DNA from: Asterias amurensis
Taxonomy: Eukaryota; Echinodermata; Asteroidea; Forcipulatida; Asteriidae
Length of the DNA: 64,000 nt
Direction of reading: 5' to 3'
Assembly: GCF_032118995.1 (NCBI RefSeq)
Contig: NC_092648.1
Span: forward strand, 17,636,450 to 17,700,449
This document shows positions 20,956 to 30,829 of this stretch, piece by piece. The first letter of the stretch is position 1. The number at the start of each line of letters is the position of its first letter. The translations under genes and the position numbers were made by a program. A model generated the notes under the pieces. It was not told the origin of the DNA. It was given only the letters and a program-made list of their open reading frames with translations, and ran no database searches.

Positions 20956-23900
20956 CTGTAAATAAATAATAAATAAATAAAAAATTACTTTTACATAAAA
21001 AATGAATCTTTCACCCTAACCATCCTGGGGTCAATTTCACAAAGAGTTAGGACTGGTCCTAACTTAGGACTAGTCCAGGAGATATTACAAACTTAAGGCT
21101 AGTCCTAAGTTAGACGAGTAACTTGTCCTAACTCAAGATAAGACTAGTCTTAACTCTTTGTGAAGTCCACTGCAGATCCTTCAAGATCCAATTGCATGTT
21201 GTTTGTTTCTGTTTTGCTGAATGCTACACTTGTAACCATATTGTGCTTTACACACATGTCATGTAAACAGTGAATTTCTGCTTGAACTAATCCTCATGTA
21301 GCACTGAAATCCGTAATTCAGTGACGCTCGTGGCTCTTCAACAATGTTACCCCTGATCACTAGGCCATTTATTTTATTCATCAAACCAACTCGGCTCCCT
21401 TGGGAATAAACTGCCTGTGCAGCCAAATATGTAGTGGCCAAGCTAAATAAATCACAAGAACCTTCTCTGCCCTCACAGGTACCTACTAACCAATCTATGG
21501 AAACTGTATGATCAACCTAAAAGGGTCTACAAGCCTAAAGCCCGGTTCATACTTCCTGCAAAATTATGTTGTCACGAACTCGCAATGAATAACTCGCAAC
21601 AGTTGAACTGTGTCACAACCCCTTCGAAACATTCCCTAAGAAAACAGGGCTGTGTCGCCCAAATTCACCGTGCATTTGCAGGAAGTATGAACCAGGCTTA
21701 AGTAGTCCTTAACTTACTTGCATGATGGGCAGAAATAGAAGACAGTTTTTCTTTCATCAGCTGATCGTGTTTGTCTGGTGTGGAAATGAAGTCCATCGTG
21801 ACCGCACTTGGCACATGCCCCGTCAATCTGAAACCAGAGCAGATATAAAAGTGAAATTAAGAAGTGGTGAAAAATAACCAAGCACTGATAAAAACAAATT
21901 TGTGATAATACACCTAAAGTTAGGGCCATAACTTTGGTTTTTTTTGTCAATGATTAATAGACAAAATATAGAAAGATGAAATAAAACTGAAAGTTTCCGC
22001 AAAAAAAAGGGTCTACTGGTTCTACTTGCTGAGAAAACAGAAAGATGCAAACCCCGTCACAGTAGCGATGAATCCATCCGAGGTAAAGATTCCGATACAT
22101 TAACAATATAGGTTTGGGTTTTTTCCTCAAACACTTAAAATAAATTGGCCAGTGGTTTCTTTACGGGTGGCGGACCCTACGTCACTGATTTTTGCTCCTC
22201 TGTTTTCACAGGTAAATATAAAACCTCTGAAATAAAACAAAACTATTTGTATATCAAAATATTTGGAGGGGTTTACGTTATTTCTCAAAACTTACCAAAT
22301 GTTAACTTTTAATTTCAAGTGGCGCAATTTTCAATCAAACAGAGTTTAAAAAATTGTCAAGGGGCTTCCTTACAGGTGACGTACCCATTGTCACTGAATT
22401 TTTGCTCTTTTCTTTTCGCTGTTAAAAATATAAAACCAAATATATGGGGGCTTGTTCAAAACTTACCAAATGATAAATCACCTAATATGAAGTGGCGCAT
22501 TTTTCAATTAATAAACACAGTTTAAACATCAGTCTCCTCATCAGTAAGACATCTCTTTTGCATCAGGTGGTCGTCTTTGCCGTCGTCGTCGTTGTCGATT
22601 TCATATCTTTGTTCCAGTGAGCTCTAGCCTTGAGTTCCTCTCAGTGTAGACCAATCCGAAGATGTTGATTCTCTTCAGGAGAACTCGATCTCTTGATGCC
22701 TGTAAATAAATAATAAATAAATAAAAAATTACTTTTACCATAAAAAAAAAGAACCTTTGACCCTAACCATCCTGGGGTCAATTTCACAAAGAGTTAGGAC
22801 TGGTCCTGACTTAGGACTAGTCCCAGGAGATATTAAAGACTTAAGGCTAGTCCTGAGTTGGACGAGTAACTTGTCCTAACTCAAGATAAGACTAGTCTTA
22901 AAGGCAGTGGACACTATTGGTAATTACTTAAAATAATTATCAGCAAAAAACCTCACTTCGTAATGAGTAATTGGGAGAGGTTGATAGTATAAAACATTGT
23001 AAGAAATCGGCTCCCTCTGAAGTGACGTAGTTTTTGAGAAAGAAGTAAGTTTCCACGAATTTGATTTCGAGACCTCAAGTTTAGAATTTGAGGTCTGGAA
23101 ATCAAGCATCTGAAAGCACACTACTTCGTGTGACAAGGGTGTTTTTTTCTTTCATAGTTATCTCGGAACTCCAACGACCAATCAAGCTCAAATTTTCACA
23201 GGTTTGTTATTTTATGCATATGTTGAGATACACAAAGTGAGGAGACTGGTCTTTGACATTTACCAACAGTGTCCATTGTTTTAACTCTTTGTGAAGTCCA
23301 CCGCAGATCCTTCAAGATCCAATTGCATGTTTTGTTTGTTTGTTTCTGTTTTGTTGAATGCTACACTTGTAACCATATTGTGCTTTACATGTACACACAT
23401 GTCATGTAAACAGTGAATTTCTGCTTGTACTAATCCTCATGTAGCACTGAAATCTGTAATTCAGTGAAGCTCGTGGCTCTTCAACAGTGTTACCCCTGAT
23501 CACGTAGGCCATTTATTTTATTCATCAAACCAACTCAGCTCCCTTTGGAACAAACTGCCTGTGCAGCCAAATATGTAGTAACCAAGCTAAATAAATCACA
23601 AGAACCATCTCTGCCCTCACAGGTACCTACTAACCCCTGTGCAATCTATGGAAAAAGTATGACAAACCGAAAAGGGTCTACAAGCCTAAAGCCCGGTTCA
23701 TACTTCCTGCGAATGCGAAGCATATTTTGTTGTCACAAACTCGCAATGAATAACTCGCAACAGTTGAACTGTGTCACAACCCCTTCAAAACATTCCCTAA
23801 AAAACCAGGGCTGTGTCGCCAAAATTTACTGTGCATTTGCAGGAAGTATGAACCAGGCTCAAGTAGTCCTTAACTTACTTGCATGATGGGCAGAAATAGA

Positions 23901-26900
23901 AGACGGTTTGTCCTTCATCAGCTGATCGTATTTGTCTTGTGTGGAAATGAAGTCTATCGTGACCGCACTTGGCAAATGCCCTGTCGATCTGAAACCAGAC
24001 CAGATACAAAAATGACATTAAGTGGTGAAAAATAACCAAGCACTAAAAACAAAAAAACATTGTGATAATACGCCTAAAAGGGAAGTTTTTTTTGTCAATG
24101 ATTAATGGACAAAATATAGAAAGATGAAATAAAACTGTGAAAGTTTCAGCAAAAAAGCTCTACTGGTTCTACTTGCTTAGAAAACAGAAAGCAAAACCAA
24201 ATTAACAAATTACGTTTTTCCTAACATTAAAAGAAAAATTGGCCAGGGGTTTCCTTACGGGTGGCGAACCCTTTGTCACTGATTTTCGCTCCTCTGTTTT
24301 CACAGGTAAAATATAAAACCTCTGAAAATAAAACAAACCTATTTGTACATCAAAATATTTTGGGGACGTACGCTTTTTTTCAAAATTTACAAATGTAAAC
24401 TTTTAATTTGAAGCGGCGCAATTTTCCAGATGCAATTCCCTGTCACAGTAGCGATGAATCCATCCGAGGTAAAGATTCCGATGCATTAATATAGGTTTGG
24501 GTTTTTCCTGACATTTAAAAAAAAATTGGCCAGGGGTTTCCTTGCGGGTGGCGAACCCTTTGTCACTGATTTTTGCACCTGTTTTCACAGGTAAAATATA
24601 AAACCTCTGAAAATAAAACAAACCTATTTGTACATCAAAATATTTTGGGGACGTACGTTATTTTTCAAAATTTACCAAATGTAAACTTTTAATTTGAGGT
24701 GGCGCAATTTTCCATCCAACACAGTTAAAAAATTTGCCAGGGGTTTCCCTACGGATGGCGAACCCATATCACTGGAGTTTGCTCTTCTTAAGAGTTAAAT
24801 ATAAAACCTCTTAAATGAAAAAAATTCTAACCAAATATTTGGGGGGAAGGTAACTTTAAAAGTTTACCAAATTATAAAAAAACTCATTTTAAAATGGAAA
24901 GTGGTACAATTTTTTTTCAATTTAACAGTTACAAAATTGGCCAGAGGTTTCCCTACGGGTGGCGAACCCATATCACTGAATTTTGCTCTTCTTAGAAGAA
25001 AACCTCTGAAATAAAACAAAACTATTTCTAACCAAATATTTGGGGAGGGGGAGGGTAATTTTCAAAACAAATTAAATTAAAAAAAAAAATCGCCTGTTAA
25101 AATAAAGTGCTGGTACATTTTTCAATTAAAAACAGTTAAAATATTGGCCAGAGGTTTACGGTTGGCGAACCTTTATCACTGATGTTTTCAGAGGGATAAA
25201 ACCTCTGAAAAAATAAGCAAGTACAAACAGAGAAATTTGGGGGTTGCTTTTCTTCAAAATTTACCAAATGATAAACCACCTTTTATTCAAACCAAAATTG
25301 TGCATTTATCTTTCAAACGATTTCATAATTGACCAGAGGTTCCCCTACAGGTGGCAAACCCTTTACACTGATTTGTTTTTGTTTCTTTCCTGAAATAAAA
25401 TAAAATGGTAAACCCAAATATTTTGGGGTTATATGAGTCAAAAGAAACCATATGAAATAAATCACCTAATAAATTTCATCTATTGTGCATCTATTGTGAA
25501 CCCTTTTCACAGATATGAATTGTACATCTTGTTTTGTTAACTCAGAGTTAAATATAAATAATGAAACCTCTGAAATAAAATACAAACAAAATGTTTTGGT
25601 GGTTATAGTATAGACAAATAAACAACAATAAAATACAAACATTTCTGTATGTAAACATCAAGATATAAACGAAAACAATTTGGACATTTCCTAAGACAAG
25701 GCCAAGTAAAAAAAGAAACGCTTGTTCAAAGGCTGGGTTTCTCAAAAAAAGAGAGGGGCTTTTTGTTTTGTATTTCAAGATGGCCACATTCTTTTTAAAA
25801 TGTCAAATATCCATTTTTTTTTCTACTGCTCAAACACACAATAAATAAATGAAACATTTTGGTCAAGACATTCAGATTGTTTTAGCTGAGAACATTTAAA
25901 AATACCCTCTAAGAAAAATGTGCGTAAATTTTATTTAAAAATGGCATAAAAAAATGAAATAAAAAAGGAAGGGGCTTGTAAAAAAAAAAAATCATCTTTC
26001 TCTTTTTACTTGGCCTAAAACTCCAGTGTTTCACTCACCAGTGGTCCTAGGTCTTTCTGGCTGACAACCTGGTGACGACCTTCAACATTCTTGCTAGAGT
26101 TGAGACTTGGGTATGAATGATAGACCACCTGTAATGAGAAGGAAGACAAAAAGTGACTTTTCATTCATTCAAAAATATGCCGTCTGTGCTAATGATGTGA
26201 TATATGCGATCACCACTGAGTGATACTAAGAACAAAAAAATCACTGATAATTTTAATAAACACAACTTTACACAAGTGTTACATTTTGTTGAAAATCTGT
26301 GAATGAAAGAAATGTAATTTGGACTTGTGTTGGTCAATTTTGAAATCATGAGTGCTCGGCACCAGCAGGTTGCACGGCACAGACCCTGCCTCATCATAAG
26401 ATTTGAAAATCTGAAACATTCATTTCCAAAAAAGACAAGTCAGACAGTCAATGGGGATAACTTTCCGTATGGCGCCATCACTTTTTCACTCATTTTTACA
26501 AACAAAGGGATATCTCATTGAGATAAATTAGATACTATAATATTTCATATGAAATGAAAAAGTGACTGTACCAAGGGTATTTCTTTTAGTTTTTGTACCA
26601 CAACCAGCTGACCACAACTAAAAAAGATGATTTTATTAATATAAAAAAACTAGGCCTGGGCGAATTATTCAAATATCCGGTTAATGGCGAATAGGTTTTC
26701 CTATCCGTAACCGCGGATGCCTTTTTTTTCTTAACCGGATATCCGCATAGGGCGCGAATACCTATTTACAAACCGGATAATTCTGTAATTACAACCGAGT
26801 AACCGGATATTCTTTAATATCCGAATATCCGCGGACGTCGGGCGACAACTGATATGAATGTTTTGTCTGAATTCTTATGAGACTTCTATTAAAAGACAGC

Positions 26901-28138
26901 ATAAAACAGCATAAATTAAGTATTTAACTATGCTCACCTCCGTGAAGAGTTAAAACAATGACATTTCACACGTAATTTGTTCAAAGATTACAAAAGTTTT
27001 CCTTCACGTAGAGTCAATCACGATCAAAACAAAAAGCAAATCGCCATCTTTAAATTAGATCCGGTCATTTTTATGAATGAACCGAGTGACACTGTCTAAA
27101 ACTAATATCAATCCGCCCATAAGATCTCATTCACAAACGAACAGCGCCCTGTGCGAGCTTCGTGGTTCCGTGTATGTTTTGTACACAAATCACGGATCGT
27201 ACCCGCCCTCTCGTGACGCATTTTCGCAAAACGAGGTCGGGTAATTTTCAATTATTGTTGGCAGAGGAGTAACATGTACAGTAGATAGGGAATCTGAAAT
27301 TACGGTAAGAATTTATCATTTTTAACAATTTTTGAGATTGTGGAGTGGATTCTCTGGTCGAAAGAATACACATTGATACATCAAAGGACACATAGAGCCT
27401 AATTTTGGCGAGATTAAAAAAAAAAAAAAAGAGAGATTCCTGATGCCAAAATTCATTGAACCATGGGTCGTTTAACGCGTGAGAGATATAAACCTATGAG
27501 GTTACGGGAGACGATAGCCGGACGAAACCGAAATAGTTCTAGGAGTAGGGCTAAACATGACCAAACAACAGCCGATGAGCCACCAGGATGCAACCATTAC
27601 AAAGGATGATACAAAAGGCAATCATTAATCCTACAGACAGGCCTAGTAGTAGTAGGCCGATTTATAATGTAAATTACAAAATCAATGTTGAAAACTTAGT
27701 GAAGTGTTATTTATAAATTATTATAAATATTTTTTTTATACTAAAAAAAAAATTGTTTTTTGTAAACTACAAATTATCAGTCACATGTCATTTACATTAT
27801 CAGAGTCAAAGTCATTGAGCTGAATTTGCATTATTATGTATTTAATATAATATTCAAAGTATGTTGCGATCAGCCTCCTCCCCCACCGCCTCTTTGGCCA
27901 CTGCCCGACCCCGCCTACCCATTTATAATAACTCACAAGTTCAGGGGCCATCACACACAACTTTACATGCTCCGGTTTCCACAAGAAATACATATATTCC
28001 AAACTTACTTTTTGCATTTACTTTGTGAGGACATGTCTTGCATTTCATTACTACCGTTCCTTTTACAGGAAACGGTAAAATGGAGCCAAATTGCGGGCAA
28101 AATTCTCTCGAAGAAGCAAGTACCTCCTCTCCTTCCAT
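20931..28138 (-). CDS. POLR1H: RNA polymerase I subunit RPA12 / ZNRD1 locus (whole)
   Basis: POLR1H is the small Pol I subunit with two zinc ribbons; the C-terminal, TFIIS-like ribbon supports RNA cleavage by Pol I in the nucleolus. The minus-strand order is exon 1 (28,138-28,009 or 28,022), exon 2 (26,128-26,039), exon 3 copy B (23,988-23,879) or copy A (21,827-21,718), then the terminal exon (22,699-22,675 or 20,955-20,931). Phases of exons 2, 3 and 4 agree (0, then 2). Exon 1 joins exon 2 in frame only through its inner donor (AAA|GTAAAT), giving about 113 residues against 126 in human. With the stronger outer donor (AAAAA|GTAAGT) a short linker exon is needed that I could not find. N-ribbon Cys2 is Phe, and copy B of exon 3 has lost Cys1. 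The locus may be a working gene with alternative 3' ends or one that is decaying. Confidence 0.8.
21027..21170. mobile_element. GACTAGTCC TIR element (uninterrupted)
   Basis: Ends 'CAATTTCACAAAGAGTTAGG' and 'TAACTCTTTGTGAAGTCCAC' are inverted, and the interior repeats GACTAGTCCTAA motifs in both orientations. Same family at 22,774-23,301 (interrupted), 44,393-44,540 and 47,560-47,728. Confidence 0.85.
21536..21701. mobile_element. MITE with 'AGCCCGGTTCATACTTCCTG' TIRs
   Basis: The left terminus is inverted at the right end ('GCAGGAAGTATGAACCAGGC'). Related copies at 23,689-23,860 and 48,606-48,790. No ORF. Confidence 0.85.
21718..21827 (-). CDS. POLR1H: POLR1H zinc-ribbon exon, copy A (all four Cys)
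   Basis: Acceptor TGGTTTCAG, donor TGCAA|GTAAGT, 110 nt. Reads '[19 protein letters not shown]', then '[18 protein letters not shown]'. Both CxxC pairs and the acidic RSADE hairpin motif of TFIIS/RPA12 ribbons are intact. The family consensus after RSADE is GQT; here it is RKT. The 3' partner in the same duplicate is the terminal exon at 20,931-20,955. Confidence 0.85.
22140..22500. repeat. Two diverged ~200-bp monomers
   Basis: Contain 'GTGGTTTCTTTACGGGTGGC' and 'GGGGCTTCCTTACAGGTGAC', variants of the monomer found in the 808-bp units and at 24,230-25,520. Intronic if copy B of exon 3 splices past the 22.7-kb terminal exon. Confidence 0.75.
22675..22699 (-). CDS. POLR1H: POLR1H terminal exon copy 6 (outside the array)
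   Basis: Acceptor TTTATTTACAG, completes Lys then HQEIEFS and TGA. It is the nearest terminal exon to zinc-ribbon copy B (23,879-23,988) and differs from the array copies by Tyr to Phe. Confidence 0.7.
22774..23301. mobile_element. GACTAGTCC TIR element split by a nested insertion
   Basis: The left part runs to 22,901 and the right end resumes at 23,281 ('TTAACTCTTTGTGAAGTCCA'). The paralogous copy at 21,027-21,170 is uninterrupted at the same point. Confidence 0.88.
22902..23280. mobile_element. Nested MITE with TTAA target-site duplication
   Basis: Inserted in the preceding element. TTAA stands at 22,898-22,901 and again at 23,281-23,284, while the empty paralogous site has a single TTAA (about 21,150). 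Ends 'AGGCAGTGGACACTATTGGT' and 'ACCAACAGTGTCCATTGTT' are imperfect TIRs. The centre has the inverted GATTTCGAGACCTCAA motif. TTAA duplication is typical of piggyBac-type transposition; the assignment to that superfamily is inference. Confidence 0.85.
23689..23860. mobile_element. MITE with 'AGCCCGGTTCATACTTCCTG' TIRs, second copy
   Basis: Paralogue of 21,536-21,701, at the same distance from the zinc-ribbon exon, so it predates the segmental duplication. Confidence 0.85.
23879..23988 (-). CDS. POLR1H: POLR1H zinc-ribbon exon, copy B (first Cys lost)
   Basis: Same splice sites and 110-nt length as copy A. Reads '[19 protein letters not shown]', then '[18 protein letters not shown]'. The first zinc ligand is Phe (TTT in place of TGT), so the ribbon should not bind zinc normally. 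The RSADEGQT loop, in contrast, matches the family consensus better than copy A. It lies closer to exon 2 than copy A. Confidence 0.8.
24230..25520. repeat. Decayed tandem ~200-bp monomers in POLR1H intron
   Basis: About six units marked by GGCCAGGGGTTTCC and GGGTGGCGAACCC followed by AAAACCTCTGAAATAAAAC, at about 24,240, 24,530, 24,735, 24,945, 25,150 and 25,340. They become more diverged toward exon 2. The first two also carry the stretch that translates as '[13 protein letters not shown]', seen in every 808-bp unit. Confidence 0.8.
26039..26128 (-). CDS. POLR1H: POLR1H linker exon (exon 2)
   Basis: Acceptor CTCATTACAG, donor CTG|GTGAGT, 30 codons, phase 0 at both ends. Contains '[18 protein letters not shown]' and ends KDLGPL, which leads into IDGACAKC of exon 3. 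It corresponds to the human linker ending GPVVDRRCPRC. Confidence 0.85.
26129..26651. other. POLR1H intron, nothing further recognised
   Basis: No convincing short linker exon was found here. Confidence 0.35.
26652..26850. mobile_element. MITE with ATATCCGGTTA/TAACCGGATAT motifs
   Basis: Starts 'GGCCTGGGCGAATTATTCAA' and ends with 'GAATATCCGCGGACG'. Repeated AACCGGATATCCG words occur in both orientations. hAT-like by general appearance only; no transposase. Confidence 0.6.
27000..27310. other. CG-richer stretch with a plus-strand donor-like site
   Basis: CG dinucleotides are denser than in the neighbourhood. 'ATTACG|GTAAGA' near 27,304 looks like a plus-strand donor. A divergent transcript start is possible but unsupported otherwise. 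Confidence 0.25.
27463..27609 (+). other. 48-codon Arg-rich ORF
   Basis: ATG in context 'AACCATGGGTCG'. The product starts [20 protein letters not shown] and ends CNHYKG. It is basic and unlike its AT-rich surroundings. It lies inside the POLR1H intron on the opposite strand. No family recognised. Confidence 0.2.
28009..28138 (-). CDS. POLR1H: POLR1H N-terminal zinc-ribbon exon (exon 1)
   Basis: The first in-frame ATG after an upstream TGA is at 28,138. Reads '[20 protein letters not shown]', then '[19 protein letters not shown]'. This aligns with the family pattern FCxxCGSxLPLP...CxxC, but the second ligand is Phe (TTT) instead of Cys. Two donors are possible: AAA|GTAAAT (exon start 28,022, phase 0, joins exon 2 in frame) and AAAAA|GTAAGT (28,009, phase 1, needs a missing linker exon). 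Confidence 0.75.
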
Positions 28139-29425
28139 GTTTTTGAGAAACTCTGATCCAGCATGCGTTTCTGAATGGGACGCACGTGATTTATCAAGCT
28201 GGACTTTATCCGCTCATTCAGCGTTGAATTTGGTTTAGGGTATCTGACTATAGGAATCGCGCCATCTGTTGGCGGATTGTAGATTCTCCCGCGCAAAGTT
28301 AATGAGTTGTACTAATTGATGCACCTGCTGTATGATTTTGATAAATTCTGGTTAAAAAGAACCACACCACATCACTATCTAAGAGAGGAATCCCTTCCCA
28401 CAACTAAATAAAAATCGCTTTAAATTTGTTTTAAATAATCCCTGGAACATTACAAAAGTTGTCACTCACAAAGATGCAAAAAATCAAAGACATTATATGA
28501 TTTTGTTTAACCATGATAATGCTGGAAAATAGTTTTTGCCCCTGCTATTTTATGTTTGAATTGTCTTTTCATGTGTGTCCTCAAATGCATTTTGTTATTT
28601 TTAACCACAGGGGTAAGTTTGCATAATAATAAAAAACAAGATAGGAGTAAAAAGTTATGTTTTAGTTGCTGCTGGGGGATAAGCGAATTGTTTTTGGTTT
28701 GAATTTTCTAATTCAAGATTCGCTGGCAATTCTTGGCTATTTTAACTGGCGTTTGGCAAGAGCAGACAAGAGACAAAGTTATTTAACATAATAGGCTAGG
28801 TTTATCTCCCCCCCCCCGTATGGCTTCCAGCTCCCGCCCTCAGTTTTTTCCACTCATAACCCCACCCCCTCCCAGCGTTGACAGAATGTAGTACCCTCCC
28901 TCTACTTAGCATTACCTCGCTTATTATAGACCCCTCCAAAATGTTTGTCATTATCTCCTCCTTGATATCATCATTTTGAACTTTCCCCCCATTTTGATAG
29001 TCAATTCCTATTTACAACAATAACCATACAGCACCCCCCCCCCCCATTCGATCATTTGTTTTGTTAACATCTCTTACACTATTTGTGTTCTCCAATTATC
29101 CACTCTTTATAAATCTTCATTAACCAATGAAAACAAACCAAAAGCCAAACAACAAAAGTGAAAAAAAACATCCATTTCATCAAATATGAAAAGTTATTTT
29201 ATTAAAACAACATAACGTAACAGGTAAAATTGTCTTGAGCTTTGACTGTATTTGTGATCCATTTAGTCTAAAAAGATATTTCTTTAATATGTTTTCAAAA
29301 CTACATGATTGAAATGAGCACATGTTTTTTATCCAAAGCTGACCTTGGCTCTTGGCTTAAAATATCAAGAAATCAAGTACTCTCTGTTGAATTTGTGTTA
29401 CACTTAGGTGCGAGGTCCATTTAAG
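28139..29425. other. Region upstream of POLR1H, nothing recognised
   Basis: The promoter of the minus-strand gene should lie just above 28,138; a short CG-bearing stretch (28,250-28,300, 'GGAATCGCGCCATCTGTTGG') is a candidate. Further right are poly-C tracts at 28,808 and 29,034 and AT-rich sequence. Confidence 0.35.
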
Positions 29426-29429
29426 GCTG

Positions 29430-29900
29430 GTGTTAGATGCAATTGTGTCCGCCATGCAATACTGTCCGCTCCGGACACTTTTGCATATGCAATCGTGTCC
29501 GGGGCTATGCAAGAACTATCCGGTGGACATGTCCATGACTGTACATGTATGTGCGTGCGTAAGCGAGCGTGCATGTACTGAAACTATAGTGCAGCATGAA
29601 TATTTACATTTTATGATTGCAGCGAATACCCAATGGCCGAATATTTCCAAAATGTCATTCATGACATGCACCTAGCATGTAAAAAATGCAAACGTGTTCC
29701 GTCAACCAAGGGCGTTTAATTTACTGCAAGGACAGTTTTGCACAGGGCGGACACAACTGCATATGGAAAGGGGGCCAGGCAGACACAATTGCATATGCAA
29801 AACGGCCAGCAGACATTGTTGCATATGCAACAGACATTATTGCATATGCAATAATGTCCTCCTGATAGTATTATATAGAGGACATAATTGCATGCACCAC
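29430..29900. repeat. Cluster of TTGCATATGCAA palindromes
   Basis: The palindrome or close variants occur at about 29,482, 29,757, 29,790, 29,818, 29,840 and 29,888, each next to GTCC/GGAC or GACA/TGTC words. The block looks like a decayed tandem or palindromic repeat. Confidence 0.6.
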
Positions 29901-30059
29901 CAGTTCGGCAACCGTCATACGGTTGACAAACGCTTGAAGACTGCATCTTTAAATTTTGTTAAAGCAGGCTATCTTATTCTTACCCCGTCAGGGTGGGGCT
30001 TACATATGGCAAACTCTCTGGGCGAGTGGCATCTGTGGGGGACAACACACCTAGCCAAA

Positions 30060-30420
30060 TGATGTTTGTTCGCCTTTTGGCCCAGTGCCTTAAATTTAAA
30101 AGTAAAAACAAGGGGAAGCCTTGCCTTTTTTTCAAAGTAGGGGGACATTGAACTTAGGACAAAATACTGAAATTATTATCTAAATTTATGATTCAATGTT
30201 GTGTTAGAAGTTTTGAACCAAAGTGAGAGCATTTAATTTGAAAAAGTCACAAGAAGTAAGCCTTGCACCCTTTCAATTAAGGGCAAACTTTTGAACCAAA
30301 TTAAAAGCCTTAATTATAAAATTAAAAAAGATATCAACTTTGCATTTTTAATTCCTTTTTGGCATAAAATGAAACCAAGGTGACAAAATAACAAAATTAC
30401 AAGGCATAGGCGTGATTTTT
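30060..30420. repeat. Degenerate family A-like repeats
   Basis: Weak recurrence of AAGCCTTGC and CAAACTTTTGAACCAAA words; low similarity to the minisatellites of the first 9 kb. Confidence 0.35.
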
Positions 30421-30591
30421 AACTACTTTTAAAAAATTGAACTAGAGCTAGATACCTAGATGAATGTACTGCAAACTCCTTAATTTTTTTTAATAAATTA
30501 AATGCTCTTGACATTTGTTTGCCCTAAATAGAAGGCAAGGCTTGCCTCTTGAGAATTAATCCGTAGGTCACAGGTTCAAGCCTCAAAGTTG

Positions 30592-30823
30592 AAGGAACAC
30601 GTTGCCTTGGATCGGACGAGTTGGTCCATAAAAAGCCGTTTGTCCCATAAATGGCTGACCGTGTTAGTCGACGAGGTAAAAGGAAAACCGTGCAATCTGG
30701 AGGTGTTGTGTGGATCATTGTGTTCTACTTTTATAACATCTTTCTATCCATATGCATTTTATAACAAACAGTTACACACACTTTTCAAAGACCAACTCGA
30801 CCGATCCAAGGCAACGTGTTCTT
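30592..30823. mobile_element. TIR element 'AAGGAACACGTTGCCTTGGA'
   Basis: The left end is inverted at the right end ('TCCAAGGCAACGTGTTCTT'), extending through CGG(ACGAGTTGGTC). The middle has partly palindromic sequence around 'GGCTGACCGTGTTAGTCGAC'. No ORF of its own. Confidence 0.85.
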
Positions 30824-30829
30824 GTAATC

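Larger units (their letters stand above)
17553..20998. repeat. Tandem array of ~808-bp units carrying the POLR1H last exon
   Basis: The landmark 'GGCCTCCTCATCAGTAAG' recurs at 17,553, 18,363, 19,171, 19,981 and 20,790 (spacings 810, 808, 810, 809). Each unit contains one copy of the POLR1H terminal coding exon on the minus strand and two diverged copies of a ~200-bp monomer centred on 'GGGGTTTCCTTACGGGTGGC'. Units 2-4 are almost identical, differing by single bases and poly-A length, so they amplified recently. Plus-strand ORFs such as 17,867-18,232 are products of the repeat. Confidence 0.92.

Noticed and set aside
26930..27010. Missing POLR1H linker exon at 26.95 kb (FEQITCEMS frame)
   Set aside because: A peptide like the expected FEGKVVKTS can be read, and a GTGAGC donor is close, but the acceptor phase brings a stop codon.
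27826..28146. 106-codon plus-strand ORF over POLR1H exon 1
   Set aside because: Antisense shadow; the minus strand has the zinc-ribbon pattern.
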